64,000 bases of DNA, from assembly GCF_012524205.1 (NCBI RefSeq), contig NZ_JABACI010000001.1, positions 806,001-870,000 on the forward strand, given 5' to 3'. Both the position numbers and the translations under genes were made by a program. Within the stretch, counting starts at the first letter, position 1. Every line of letters begins with the position of its first letter. The stretch comes from Microbacterium salsuginis. Its GTDB lineage: Bacteria > Actinomycetota > Actinomycetes > Actinomycetales > Microbacteriaceae. Positions 16,138 through 26,005 of this stretch are shown here, piece by piece. Below the pieces are notes generated by a model, which saw only the letters and a list, made by a program, of their open reading frames with translations, was not told the DNA's origin and did not search any database.

Positions 16138-17052
16138 TCAGGTGCCGAGGCGGTCCAGATCCATGTTCGCGAGCGCGCTCGGAGTGCGCAGCAGAGCACC
16201 CTCGAACCGGCAGGTCGCCGCGGCCACGTCCATGGCGTTCTGCAGCACCTCGGCCCATTCATCTGCGGTCGCGGGCTGCGTCTCGAGGAGCGATGCGACG
16301 GTCGCCGCGAACGCCGCATCGCCGGCGCCCATCGTGTCGACAACGCGTCCGGGCAGGTTCGAGATCGGCCGCGTCACCACGACGCCGCCCGCTTCGATGG
16401 TCGCGCCGGCCGCGCCCTCGGTGGCGAGCACCGACCGCGCACCGAGATCGATCAGCCGCGCGCGCAGTGCGTCCAGCCGATCGCCGTACAACAGCGCCGC
16501 GTCGTCTTCGCCGACCTTCACGAGCTCGGCCCGTGCCGCGACCCGTTCGAAACCGCGGACGAACCGCTCCTTGTCGTGCAGCATCCCGGTCCGCGGGTTC
16601 GGGTCGACCGCGACGGCGCCGACCCCGGCATCGGCGACCGCGGCGACCAGCTCGTCCGTCTGCTCCGCATCGTCGAACGCGAAGCAGCTCACGACCACGA
16701 GCTCGGCATCCGCCATCGCCTGCCGCTCGTGATCGCCGAACCGGATGCGGCGCTGCTGCGACGCCTCGTTGAACTCGTACGTCGGCTCACCGCCGCCGGA
16801 GCGGGTGCTCACGGCTCGCGCCGTGCCCAAGAGTGACGGGGTCGCGAGAAGCTCCACGCCGAAGTCCGCGAGGTATCGCCGGATGCGCGAGGCGGGCTCG
16901 TCGTCGCCCAGCATCGCCACGAGCGTCGCGGGCACTCCCAGACGCGAGAGTCCGACCGCCACGTTCAGCGCGGCTCCCCCGACGAACTCACGCACGCCGT
17001 GATCGTCCCGCAGCTCGTCGATGAGCGCGTCTCCGACCACGACGACGCTCAT
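16138..17052 (-). CDS. PfkB-family carbohydrate kinase (fructokinase-like)
   Basis: 304 residues of the ribokinase fold. Early GGAALNVAVGLSRLG (about 25-39) is the PfkB substrate-side signature, and DTMGAGDAAFAA (about 247-258) is signature 2 with the catalytic Asp. It transfers phosphate from ATP to a sugar or nucleoside; similarity in length and motifs favours fructokinase, but the sugar is not proven. Its ATG overlaps the stop of the FBP-domain gene, so they form a two-gene unit. Confidence 0.9.
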   Translation of the reverse strand: MSVVVVGDALIDELRDDHGVREFVGGAALNVAVGLSRLGVPATLVAMLGDDEPASRIRRYLADFGVELLATPSLLGTARAVSTRSGGGEPTYEFNEASQQRRIRFGDHERQAMADAELVVVSCFAFDDAEQTDELVAAVADAGVGAVAVDPNPRTGMLHDKERFVRGFERVAARAELVKVGEDDAALLYGDRLDALRARLIDLGARSVLATEGAAGATIEAGGVVVTRPISNLPGRVVDTMGAGDAAFAATVASLLETQPATADEWAEVLQNAMDVAAATCRFEGALLRTPSALANMDLDRLGT

Positions 17053-17549
17053 CGGCGGACCGCTGCCGTCTCGGTCACGCGGCCGACGAACGCCTCGGTG
17101 CGGCGCTTGGTGCCGTCGATCCTGCGGTCGACGCTCGCACGCACCTCGTTCGGGGCGAGCGGCGCCGCGAGCCGCACGTTCTCATGGCACGACAGGTCGG
17201 CGCAGATGTAGGTGCCGACACTGTCGCCGTGGGCTCCGGCATCCCCCGCCTTGCGGGCGGTGTACATCACCACCTGGTCGGCGGGCTGCATCGTGTGGCA
17301 CAGATCGCACATCGCCGCACGCGCACGCGAGCTGCCCTCGGCGGCACGCAGCACGATGCCCGCCGGCTCGCCGTCGAGTTCGGCGATGAGATAGCCCCGG
17401 CCCCGGCTGCGCGGGTCTCGCCACGCCAGGAAGTCGAGATGGTCCCAGTCGGTGAGGACGAAATCAGCGGGCAGGGCGACGATGCGGAGGTCGTCGGGTG
17501 AGGCGTTCAGGAATGACGAACGCACGTCGTGTTCGGTCAGCGGGCGCAT
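17049..17549 (-). CDS. FBP-domain zinc-finger protein
   Basis: 166 residues. The treble-clef Cys pattern CDLC (about 87-90) and CADLSCHENV (about 114-123) at the C-terminal half is the signature of the FBP (elongation-factor-G-binding C-terminal) domain, which is thought to contact ribosomal factor EF-G and to act in fusidic-acid-type protection in some relatives. Only that domain is present here. ATG at 17547-17549 has GGAGGTGCC directly upstream. First gene of the unit with the PfkB kinase. Confidence 0.8.
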   Translation of the reverse strand: MRPLTEHDVRSSFLNASPDDLRIVALPADFVLTDWDHLDFLAWRDPRSRGRGYLIAELDGEPAGIVLRAAEGSSRARAAMCDLCHTMQPADQVVMYTARKAGDAGAHGDSVGTYICADLSCHENVRLAAPLAPNEVRASVDRRIDGTKRRTEAFVGRVTETAAVRR

Positions 17550-17571
17550 GGCACCTCCTCGCCGCCCCAGT

Positions 17572-18471
17572 CTACGAAGGTCGTGCCGCTCCGGGGGCGG
17601 TCACGTCACTCGCGGGCGAGACGCGTGCGCGATCGCGGATCAGGAAGCCGAACCCGAACGCGATGAAGAACATCAGCACGCCGTACACCGCGGCAGGCAG
17701 GCTCAGCTCCACCGAGCCGAGCACGGTCTGTGCGATGACGATCGCGAGCGTGGCGTTGTGGATGCCGATCTCGAACGATGACGCGATCGCCTGGCGCTTG
17801 CCCACCTTGATGACGCGCGGCACCAGATAGCCGATCGTCAGGCTGATGAGGCAGAACACGATCGTGATGAGCGACAGGCGCCCGAAGTTCTCGACGAGGA
17901 GCGCCCAGTTCTGCGCGACGGCGCCGACGATCACGATGACGAGGATGATGACGGATGCGATGCGCACAGGCTTGTCCATGGCCTTCGCGAACCCGGGCCA
18001 GAAGCGGCGCACGATCATGCCCAGCGCGACCGGGAGCAGCACGATCGCGAACACTTCGAGGGTCTTGGACCACTGCAGCCCCAGCTGGTCGTCGAACGGG
18101 TTGAAGTACAGGATCGCGAGGTTCGTGATCACCGGCAGCGTGACCACGGCGATCACCGAGTTCACGGCGGTGAGCGAGATGTTCAGGGCCACATCGCCAC
18201 GGAACAGGTGGCTGTAGAGATTCGCGGTGGTGCCGCCGGGCGACGCGGCGAGCATCATCATGCCGACGGCCAGCACCGGCGGGAGCTGGAATGCCAGCAC
18301 CAGCCCGAAGCAGATGACGGGGAGCAGGATGAGCTGGCACAGCAGCGCGACGATCACCGCCTTCGGCTGCTTCAGGACGCGGGCGAAGTCCCCGACGGTG
18401 AGACTCAGGCCGAGTCCGAACATGATGATTCCGAGGGCCACGGGCAGGCCGATGCTGGTCAACGCTGACAT
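17572..18471 (-). CDS. Bile acid:sodium symporter (BASS) family transporter
   Basis: 299 residues with about nine to ten helices. Typical BASS sequences are visible: a first helix GLPVALGIIMFGLGLSLT, the sodium-site motif MMMLAASPGGTTANLYSHLF (about 91-110) and LAIVIAQTVLG near the end. Proteins of this family couple Na+ to uptake of bile acids, keto acids or other organic anions; the cargo here is unknown. The C-terminus is a short cytosolic tail rich in Ala/Pro. Independent of the neighbouring FBP gene (22 nt apart, same strand, so cotranscription is possible). Confidence 0.88.
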   Translation of the reverse strand: MSALTSIGLPVALGIIMFGLGLSLTVGDFARVLKQPKAVIVALLCQLILLPVICFGLVLAFQLPPVLAVGMMMLAASPGGTTANLYSHLFRGDVALNISLTAVNSVIAVVTLPVITNLAILYFNPFDDQLGLQWSKTLEVFAIVLLPVALGMIVRRFWPGFAKAMDKPVRIASVIILVIVIVGAVAQNWALLVENFGRLSLITIVFCLISLTIGYLVPRVIKVGKRQAIASSFEIGIHNATLAIVIAQTVLGSVELSLPAAVYGVLMFFIAFGFGFLIRDRARVSPASDVTAPGAARPS

Positions 18472-18533
18472 GGCACTCAGTGTGACGCATGGCGCGACCC
18501 CGTGTCACCCATTCGGTGGACAACGCCGCTGGG

Positions 18534-18539
18534 TAGGGT
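18534..18539 (+). promoter_or_regulatory. -10 box TAGGGT of the methyltransferase gene
   Basis: Seven nucleotides before the ATG at 18547. Confidence 0.5.
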
Positions 18540-18546
18540 GACGTGC

Positions 18547-19293
18547 ATGGTCGATGGAGCGGACGCGGCGGGCTGGTCCGAGGTCGCGGCGGGATGGTCC
18601 ACGCTGTGGGGATCGTTCGCGACGCCGGCGCAGGACGAGCTCATCGCCGCGTGCGGCATCGGTCCCGGAGCGCGCGTGCTCGACGTCGGCTGCGGCAGCG
18701 GCGAGTTCCTACTGCGCCTGCGGCAGGCGGGGGCCGACCCCGTCGGCGCCGATCCCGCGCCGGCGATGGTGGCCGCGGCATCCGTCCACGCGCCCGTCGT
18801 CGAAGCCGACGCCGAGAGCCTTCCCTTCGAGGCCGGGCGCTTCGATGTCGTCACCGCCGTCAACGCCCTGCAGTTCGCGGACGACACCTCCGCCGCCCTG
18901 CGGGAGTTCGGTCGCGTTCTCGCTCCCGGCGGCCGCATCGGCATCGCGAACTGGGCAGAGGCGGCGCGCAACGACATCGACGTGATCGAGCGAGCGGTCG
19001 CGCAGGCCCTCGATGAGGAGCAGCTGGCCGACGGACCTCTGCGCCCCGCGGGCGGCCTCGAGGAGGCGATGACGGATGCCGGCCTCGAGGTGGTCGCGTC
19101 GGGCATCGTCGCTACGCCCTGGCACGCCCGCGACGACACGACGCTCGTGCGCGGCGTCCTGCTCGGGGAGGATGCCGCGACCCTCGCCGAACTGCACCAC
19201 GTGGTCGTGGCCGCTGCGGCGCCGTTCCGCACGCCCGACGGCGCCTACGTGCTGCGCAACAACTTCCGCTGGGCGGTCGCCGTCACGCGGTGA
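18547..19293 (+). CDS. Class I SAM-dependent methyltransferase
   Basis: 248 residues. Motif I VLDVGCGSGEFLLRLRQAG (about 42-60), acidic motif II DPAP, and the motif around FDVVTAVNALQFADD (about 99-113) are those of Methyltransf_11/25 proteins. The methyl acceptor is unknown. An upstream in-frame ATG at 18502 exists, but the -10 box and typical N-terminus support 18547. It ends 7 bp from the stop of the converging GH13 gene. Confidence 0.85.
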   Translation: MVDGADAAGWSEVAAGWSTLWGSFATPAQDELIAACGIGPGARVLDVGCGSGEFLLRLRQAGADPVGADPAPAMVAAASVHAPVVEADAESLPFEAGRFDVVTAVNALQFADDTSAALREFGRVLAPGGRIGIANWAEAARNDIDVIERAVAQALDEEQLADGPLRPAGGLEEAMTDAGLEVVASGIVATPWHARDDTTLVRGVLLGEDAATLAELHHVVVAAAAPFRTPDGAYVLRNNFRWAVAVTR

Positions 19294-19300
19294 CGCCGGC

Positions 19301-21190
19301 TCAGACTGCCGGCACCTCGACCCCGGGGAGCGACCACACCGCGAATGCCGGGCCGTCGGCCGACAGCAGCACCGCGCCGTCCACCGCGACGGCGAGCGTC
19401 GCGTCGCCGAACAGCACCTCGGCCGCCGCGGCCCGCGGCAGCGCAGCAGCGGTGAGCTCGGCATCCGCCTCGCCCGTCGCGGCCAGCACAAGGAGGGTCT
19501 CGTCCGCCGACTCACGCACGAAGACGGCGGTGTCGTCGTCGACATGCACCCAGCGCAGGCCTCCCGTGGCAAGTGCCGGATGCTCATGACGCAGCGCTAT
19601 GAGGTCGCGGTAGAGGCCCATGCGCTCGGCGACCTCGGGCTCCGACTCGCTCCCCCAGGGGATGGGCGTGCGGCTGGACTCGCCGTCGGCGCCGACGAGG
19701 CCGAACTCGTCACCGGCGAAGACCACCGGCAGCCCCGGCAGCGTCAGCATGAGGCCGACCGCGAGCGGCACCGTGCCCGGCGCCGCGTTCGTCGCGAAGC
19801 GTCCGGTGTCGTGGGTGTCGAGCGGCTGCATGTTCCCGAGGCGCACACGCCACGGGATGCCGGCCGTGAACTGCACGACGGCGTCCACGAACTGGCGCGC
19901 ACTGTACCGCGGGATGCCGCCGATCGGCTGACCGAAGAACCACGGCTCAGTGAGCTCTTCGCCGTCGGCGCTCAGGTACGGCGTTCCGTTCGGTGCACTG
20001 AGCCAGCCCCACAGCGGCCTCGTGAAACCGGGATAGGTCATCGCCCCGTGCCAGCCGTCGCCCTGCAGGTCGCTCGTCGCGTCATTGGTCGACTCGCCGA
20101 GCAGGATGGTGTCGGGGTTGATCTCGATCATCGTGCGCCGCAGCAGCTGGCGCACCTCGGCGTTGAGGTCGACATCGCCCAGCCGGCCGGTCATGTTGGC
20201 CACGTCGATGCGCCAGCCGTCGGCGTTGTAGGGCGGCTTCAGCCACTTCGCGACGACGGAATCCGGGCCCTCGACGAAGCGGCGGCGCAGCTCGGCCGAG
20301 GCCCAGTTGAACTTCGGCAGGCTCGGGTAGCCGAGCCACGACACGTACTCGGTGTTGCCCGCGTCGGTGAAGTAGTAGAACTCCTCCTCCGGCGCGCCCG
20401 GGTGTCCGAGCGCGGCCTGGAACCATTCGTGGCGATCGCCGGAGTGGTTGCTGGTGAGGTCGCCGATCACCCGGATGCCGCGGGCATGCGCGGCCTCGAT
20501 GAGCCGGACGTACGCCTCGTCTCCGCCGAGGAGCGGATCCACCCGGTCGAAGCTCGACGCGTCATAGCGGTGATTGGACGCGGCCGGGAAGATCGGAGTC
20601 AGGTAGAGCAGGTTCACGCCCAGCGACACCAGGTGGTCGAGCTTGTCGATGACACCGTCGAGGTCACCGCCGTAGAACTGCTGCGACCGGGCCGGCATGA
20701 CGGGGTCGACCGGGTCCTCCCACGATGCCGGGATCGCCCACTCCGGCGTCGCCCGCTCGTCGGCTCGCGCCGAGCGGGCGAAGCGATCCGGGAAGACCTG
20801 GTACATGACCGAGTCGCTCAGCCACGCCGGTGGCGGCGAGGTCGTGACGAGTGCGAAGTCCTCCGCGTCCAGTGTCTCGATCTGGTGCAGCCCCGACTGG
20901 TTGAGCCACTCGACGCGTCCGTCGACGTGCAGCAGTATGAACCGGTAGCCGTGCCTCGGGTTGCGCACGGTGACGGGAGCCTGCCACCAGTCCCAGCCGT
21001 CGGCGGAACCGAGGGGCACGGCATCGGTCCATTCCGGCTCGTGGTCGGGATTGGAGCGGGTACGCACCGCCGCGAGCGGCCCGTAGCCCACTGGGATCCG
21101 CAATCGCACCGTCACGACATCGCCGAGGGCCGGCGACGAATCCGAGACGTACAGCGGCGAGCCGTCGTGGTGGGGAGCGAGAGTGGTCAA
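19301..21190 (-). CDS. GH13 family alpha-glucosidase / maltodextrin-degrading enzyme
   Basis: 629 residues. An N-terminal beta domain (about 1-125) precedes the barrel. Conserved regions: DLTSNHSGD, GWRIDVANMTG with nucleophile D329, LLGEST with acid/base E366, and THDTGRF with D461. The neopullulanase or cyclomaltodextrinase type N-domain suggests action on short maltodextrins in the cytoplasm; no signal peptide is seen. The TTG at 21188-21190, 8 nt after AAAGGG, is the best start. It is the last gene of the maltodextrin operon and follows a 24-bp palindrome. Confidence 0.87.
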   Translation of the reverse strand: MTTLAPHHDGSPLYVSDSSPALGDVVTVRLRIPVGYGPLAAVRTRSNPDHEPEWTDAVPLGSADGWDWWQAPVTVRNPRHGYRFILLHVDGRVEWLNQSGLHQIETLDAEDFALVTTSPPPAWLSDSVMYQVFPDRFARSARADERATPEWAIPASWEDPVDPVMPARSQQFYGGDLDGVIDKLDHLVSLGVNLLYLTPIFPAASNHRYDASSFDRVDPLLGGDEAYVRLIEAAHARGIRVIGDLTSNHSGDRHEWFQAALGHPGAPEEEFYYFTDAGNTEYVSWLGYPSLPKFNWASAELRRRFVEGPDSVVAKWLKPPYNADGWRIDVANMTGRLGDVDLNAEVRQLLRRTMIEINPDTILLGESTNDATSDLQGDGWHGAMTYPGFTRPLWGWLSAPNGTPYLSADGEELTEPWFFGQPIGGIPRYSARQFVDAVVQFTAGIPWRVRLGNMQPLDTHDTGRFATNAAPGTVPLAVGLMLTLPGLPVVFAGDEFGLVGADGESSRTPIPWGSESEPEVAERMGLYRDLIALRHEHPALATGGLRWVHVDDDTAVFVRESADETLLVLAATGEADAELTAAALPRAAAAEVLFGDATLAVAVDGAVLLSADGPAFAVWSLPGVEVPAV

Positions 21191-21226
21191 GTGCGTGCCC
21201 TTTCCCGAGACAGCTCGATTGTGGCA

Positions 21227-21250
21227 GAGCGGATGCCGCGGCATCCGCTC
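21227..21250. repeat. 24-bp perfect palindrome between malG and the GH13 gene
   Basis: GAGCGGATGCCG followed by its exact complement. It lies between the malG stop and the GH13 start, where it can fold in the polycistronic message and limit readthrough or protect the upstream RNA. It shares the GGATGCC core with the malE-malF hairpin. Confidence 0.75.
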
Positions 21251-21269
21251 ACGCCTGCATCGGGGTCGG

Positions 21270-22202
21270 TCAGCCCTTCGTCGCGCCGGCCGTCAGACCG
21301 CCCACGATGTACTTCTGCAGCAGCAGGAACAGCACGACCACGGGAACCGCGGCCATCACGGCTCCCGCCGAGAACGCCGACCAGTCGGCGTAACGCGGGT
21401 TGGAGACGAGCTTGGTCAGGCCGACGACCAGCGTCTGCTTCTCGGGGTCGATCAGCATGACGCTCGCGATGACGTACTCGTTCACGATGCCGATGAACGA
21501 CAGCAGTCCGACGACGGCGAGGATCGGCGCGACCAGGCGCAGGATGATCGTGAAGAAGATGCGGGCGTGACCGGCGCCGTCGATCTTGGCCGCTTCGTCG
21601 ATCTCTTTGGGGATCGTGTTGAAGAAGCCGTACATGAGGTAGGTGTTCACGCCGAGCGCGCCGCCCAGGTAGATCAGGATCAGACCGCTCAGCGTGTTGA
21701 GGCCGATGCCCGGGAACCAGTCGCCGATCGAGCTCATCATGAGGAAGATCGCGACGACAGCGAGCAGCTGCGGGAACATCTGCACCACGACGATCGTGAT
21801 CAGCCCGACCCGGCGGCCCGAGAACCGCATGCGCGAGAACGCGTACGCGGCGAGCGCGCCGATGAAGACCATCGTGAAGCCGGTGACGGATGCCACGATC
21901 AGCGTGTTGAGGAACCACATCGGGTACGGGACCTGCGGGTCGGTGAGCATGCGCACGTAGCTGTCGATGCCGATCTGCGCGAACAGCTGGTTTGTGCCGG
22001 TCAGGGTGCCGCGGGGGTTGAGGGAGGCCGACAGCACGTACAGCAGCGGGAAGACCGCGAACACCGACACGACGATGGCGACGACATGCCGCCAGCCGGT
22101 GTCGCCGAACCAGCGGCCGAACGAGCGGCGGCGCGCGGGCTCGGCTTCGTGCTGCTCGGAAGGGGCGGCGACACGGTCCCGGATCACACTGGTGTCGGTC
22201 AT
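21270..22202 (-). CDS. malG: Maltodextrin ABC permease, MalG type
   Basis: 310 residues, six helices after a cytosolic N-terminus of about 35 residues. The EAA loop (EIDEAAKIDGAGHARIFFTI, about 198-217) contacts the shared ATPase. Its ATG overlaps no gene but begins 2 nt from the malF stop. No ATP-binding gene is present in the operon, so a multitask MsmK/MsiK-type ATPase elsewhere must serve it (inference from actinobacterial sugar importers). Confidence 0.9.
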   Translation of the reverse strand: MTDTSVIRDRVAAPSEQHEAEPARRRSFGRWFGDTGWRHVVAIVVSVFAVFPLLYVLSASLNPRGTLTGTNQLFAQIGIDSYVRMLTDPQVPYPMWFLNTLIVASVTGFTMVFIGALAAYAFSRMRFSGRRVGLITIVVVQMFPQLLAVVAIFLMMSSIGDWFPGIGLNTLSGLILIYLGGALGVNTYLMYGFFNTIPKEIDEAAKIDGAGHARIFFTIILRLVAPILAVVGLLSFIGIVNEYVIASVMLIDPEKQTLVVGLTKLVSNPRYADWSAFSAGAVMAAVPVVVLFLLLQKYIVGGLTAGATKG

Positions 22203-22203
22203 G

Positions 22204-23826
<1,623 letters not shown>

Positions 23827-23845
23827 GGGTCGTCCTCATCGTCGG

Positions 23846-23879
23846 GACCGGGACGGATGCCACGGCATCCGTCCCGGTC
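23846..23879. repeat. 16-bp hairpin between malE and malF
   Basis: Arms 23846-23861 and 23864-23879 are perfectly complementary (left arm GACCGGGACGGATGCC) with a 2-nt loop. It lies 28 bp after the malE stop and 19 bp before the malF start. In Escherichia coli an intergenic palindrome at the same place protects malE mRNA and gives an excess of binding protein; the same role is likely here. Confidence 0.85.
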
Positions 23880-23907
23880 TCGGTTCGCGGTCGCAGACCG
23901 CTGGGTG

Positions 23908-25131
23908 TTACTGGATGGCGGCGGTCACGTCGTCGACGAGCTTCTGCCACGTCGACGCCGGGTCGGTGCCGTTGATGATGGCGGCCTCAGCGACACCCCA
24001 GAACTGCCACACCGAGCCCATCTGCGGGATGGCCGGCATCGGGACGGCCTCTGCACCGACGGTCTGGAAACCGGCGATGATCGGGTCGGCAGCTGCGGTG
24101 TCGGCGGCAGCGGTGAGGGCGGGGAGCACGTTCCCGGCCTCGAACAGCGCGAGCTGGACGTCCTCGGTGCCGAGGTAGTTGACGAGGAAGTCGTTCGCGG
24201 CGACCTTGTTCTCGGACTCCGAGCTGACGAAGAAGCCCTTGACACCGGCGAACGGCGAGGCGGGCGACCCGGTCGGGCTCGGGACAGGGTCGATCGCGAC
24301 GTTGATGCCGCCGTCGACCGCAGCGCCCACGTTCCAGGGGCCGGTCAGCCAGAAGGCTGCTTCACCCGCGAGGAACTTGTCCTTGGCGATCTGGCCGTCG
24401 ACGTCGGTGTTGAGGGCCCCCGCGGCGCCCTGCGCGCCGAGCCAGTTCGCGAACTCGAAGCCACCCGGGCTGCCGAGCTGGAGGTCGGCCGGGTCGTAGT
24501 TGCCCTCGGCGTCCGTCCCGAAGACGGGGGCGCCGAACGCGGTCTGGAACGGGTACAGGTGGTAGGGGTTGCCCTCGGCACCCTGCTCGACGACGAACGG
24601 CGTCGCCAGTCCGGCGGCCTGGCCCTTGGCGATCATGTCGTCGAAGCTCGAGGCGGCGTCGGGGATGAGGTCGGCGTTGCGCAGCACCGCGATGTTCTCG
24701 ACGGCGTACGGGAGCATGTAGGTCGTGCCCTCGTAGGTGGACGCTTGCAGCGCGACGGGCAGGTAGTCGCCCGCGCTGTCGCCGAGCTCGATCGGGGCCA
24801 CGACACCGTTGGTCGACAGCTCGCCGAGCCAGTCGTGCGCGCCCATGACGACGTCCGGTCCGCGCCCGGTGGGCGCCTGCTGGATGAAGTCGTCCTTGAT
24901 CGTGTTGTTGTCCTTGCCCACGAGCTCGACCTCGACACCGGTCTTCTCGGAGTACTCGTCTGCTGCGCCCTCGAGCGCGTCCAGACGCTCGGCGTCGACC
25001 CAGACGGTCAGCGCGGCGCCGGCTTCGTTCTCTTCGCCTTCGGGGGTGCTGCCACCGGCGCAGCCGGCGAGCACGATCGACGCGACGGCGAGGCCGCCGA
25101 GCGCGAGCCAGCCCTTGTTGTTCACCTTCAT
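23908..25131 (-). CDS. malE: Maltose/maltodextrin-binding lipoprotein
   Basis: 407 residues, cluster D solute-binding protein. The signal peptide ends in VLAGC (C23). Family features: LTVWVDAERLDALEGAADEY near the start, VVMGAHDWLGEL, AFWLTGPWNVG, KGFFVSSESENK. Aromatic and acidic residues fit a sugar cleft. First gene of the operon; ATG at 25129-25131. Transcription starts from the promoter about 100 bp upstream, overlapped by a LacI-type operator. Confidence 0.92.
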   Translation of the reverse strand: MKVNNKGWLALGGLAVASIVLAGCAGGSTPEGEENEAGAALTVWVDAERLDALEGAADEYSEKTGVEVELVGKDNNTIKDDFIQQAPTGRGPDVVMGAHDWLGELSTNGVVAPIELGDSAGDYLPVALQASTYEGTTYMLPYAVENIAVLRNADLIPDAASSFDDMIAKGQAAGLATPFVVEQGAEGNPYHLYPFQTAFGAPVFGTDAEGNYDPADLQLGSPGGFEFANWLGAQGAAGALNTDVDGQIAKDKFLAGEAAFWLTGPWNVGAAVDGGINVAIDPVPSPTGSPASPFAGVKGFFVSSESENKVAANDFLVNYLGTEDVQLALFEAGNVLPALTAAADTAAADPIIAGFQTVGAEAVPMPAIPQMGSVWQFWGVAEAAIINGTDPASTWQKLVDDVTAAIQ

Positions 25132-25215
25132 CGGTGGTGTGCCTCTCTGGAGTGCTGAGTGAGTCCGGCCGCGCCGCCGGTTTCGCGACGATGCGGGCTG
25201 ACTCTCACCTGCGAT

Positions 25216-25229
25216 TGCAAGCGCTTACA
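25216..25229. promoter_or_regulatory. LacI-family operator of the maltodextrin operon
   Basis: TGCAAGC-GCTTACA is a 14-bp near-palindrome with one mismatch and the central CpG typical of LacI/MalR operators. It directly follows the -10 box, covering the transcription start, which fits repression. A further half-site, ATCGCTTGCA, lies near 25308-25317. No LacI gene is adjacent, so the repressor is encoded elsewhere. Confidence 0.75.
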
Positions 25230-25257
25230 TTCTGACTCACCGCGTGAAATCTGGCAA
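25229..25257 (-). promoter_or_regulatory. Promoter of the malEFG-GH13 operon
   Basis: Minus strand TTGCCA, 17-bp spacer, CAGAAT. Spacing is ideal for the housekeeping sigma factor. It gives a leader of roughly 90 nt before the malE ATG. Confidence 0.65.
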
Positions 25258-25336
25258 CATGTGCCGACGATCGATATCCGGCCGTGATAGTCAGGCGGTT
25301 TCTGGAATCGCTTGCACGCGGAGGAGACGCGAACAC

Positions 25337-25354
25337 CGGATGCCGCGGCATCCG
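25337..25354. repeat. 18-bp GGATGCC palindrome upstream of yajQ
   Basis: CGGATGCCG-CGGCATCCG is perfectly palindromic. It lies between the divergent malE and yajQ starts, 30 bp before the yajQ -10 box. Same core as the hairpins in the mal operon. Confidence 0.6.
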
Positions 25355-25383
25355 CCTCCGCCACGTCGGCGGACGCACGCGGA

Positions 25384-25389
25384 TAGACT
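25384..25389 (+). promoter_or_regulatory. -10 box TAGACT of yajQ
   Basis: Seven nucleotides before the ATG at 25397. Confidence 0.55.
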
Positions 25390-25396
25390 GCCGCGC

Positions 25397-25885
25397 ATGG
25401 CAGATTCCTCCTTCGACATCGTCAGCAAGGTCGACCACCAGGAGGCCGACAACGCGCTCAACCAGGCCCGCAAGGAGGTCGAGCAGCGCTACGACTTCAA
25501 GGGCACCGACTCGTCGATCGAGTGGAGCGGCGAGGCGATCCTGATCAAGGCCAACTCCGAAGAGCGCGCGAAGGCCGTCCTCGACGTCTTCCAGAGCAAG
25601 CTCATCAAGCGCGGCATCTCGCTCAAGAGCCTCGAGTCGGGCGACCCCGTCGCCAGCGGCAAGGAGTACCGCATCACCTCGACGCTCAAGGACGGCATCT
25701 CGTCCGAGAACGCGAAGAAGATCAGCAAGCTCATCCGCGACGAAGGCCCCAAGTCGGTGAAGTCGCAGATCCAGGGCGACGAGCTGCGCGTGCAGTCGAA
25801 GTCCCGCGACGACCTTCAAGAGGTCCAGCGGCTGCTGAAGGCCGCCGACCTCGACGTCGACCTGCAGTTCATCAACTACCGGTAA
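25397..25885 (+). CDS. yajQ: YajQ family nucleotide-binding protein
   Basis: 162 residues with the full UPF0234 pattern: [18 protein letters not shown] at the N-terminus, [11 protein letters not shown] (about 31-41), [10 protein letters not shown] and the C-terminal [10 protein letters not shown]. The fold is two intertwined ferredoxin-like domains; some proteobacterial members bind c-di-GMP, but the role in actinobacteria is uncertain. Monocistronic, with a leaderless promoter and a terminator 4 nt after the stop. Confidence 0.95.
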   Translation: MADSSFDIVSKVDHQEADNALNQARKEVEQRYDFKGTDSSIEWSGEAILIKANSEERAKAVLDVFQSKLIKRGISLKSLESGDPVASGKEYRITSTLKDGISSENAKKISKLIRDEGPKSVKSQIQGDELRVQSKSRDDLQEVQRLLKAADLDVDLQFINYR

Positions 25886-25889
25886 CGCG

Positions 25890-25910
25890 AACCCCTAACC
25901 CGGGGTTTTT
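25890..25910 (+). terminator. Rho-independent terminator of yajQ
   Basis: AACCCC pairs with GGGGTT and is followed by a T run (GGGGTTTTTCG). Confidence 0.8.
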
Positions 25911-26005
25911 CGTTTCAGTCCGCAGGGAAGTCCGCAGAACTACGGACTCCCCCGATGAAATCCAGGTCATCGGCGAGCGCTCGTGGTGTCAGCTCGTCCA
26001 GCTGG

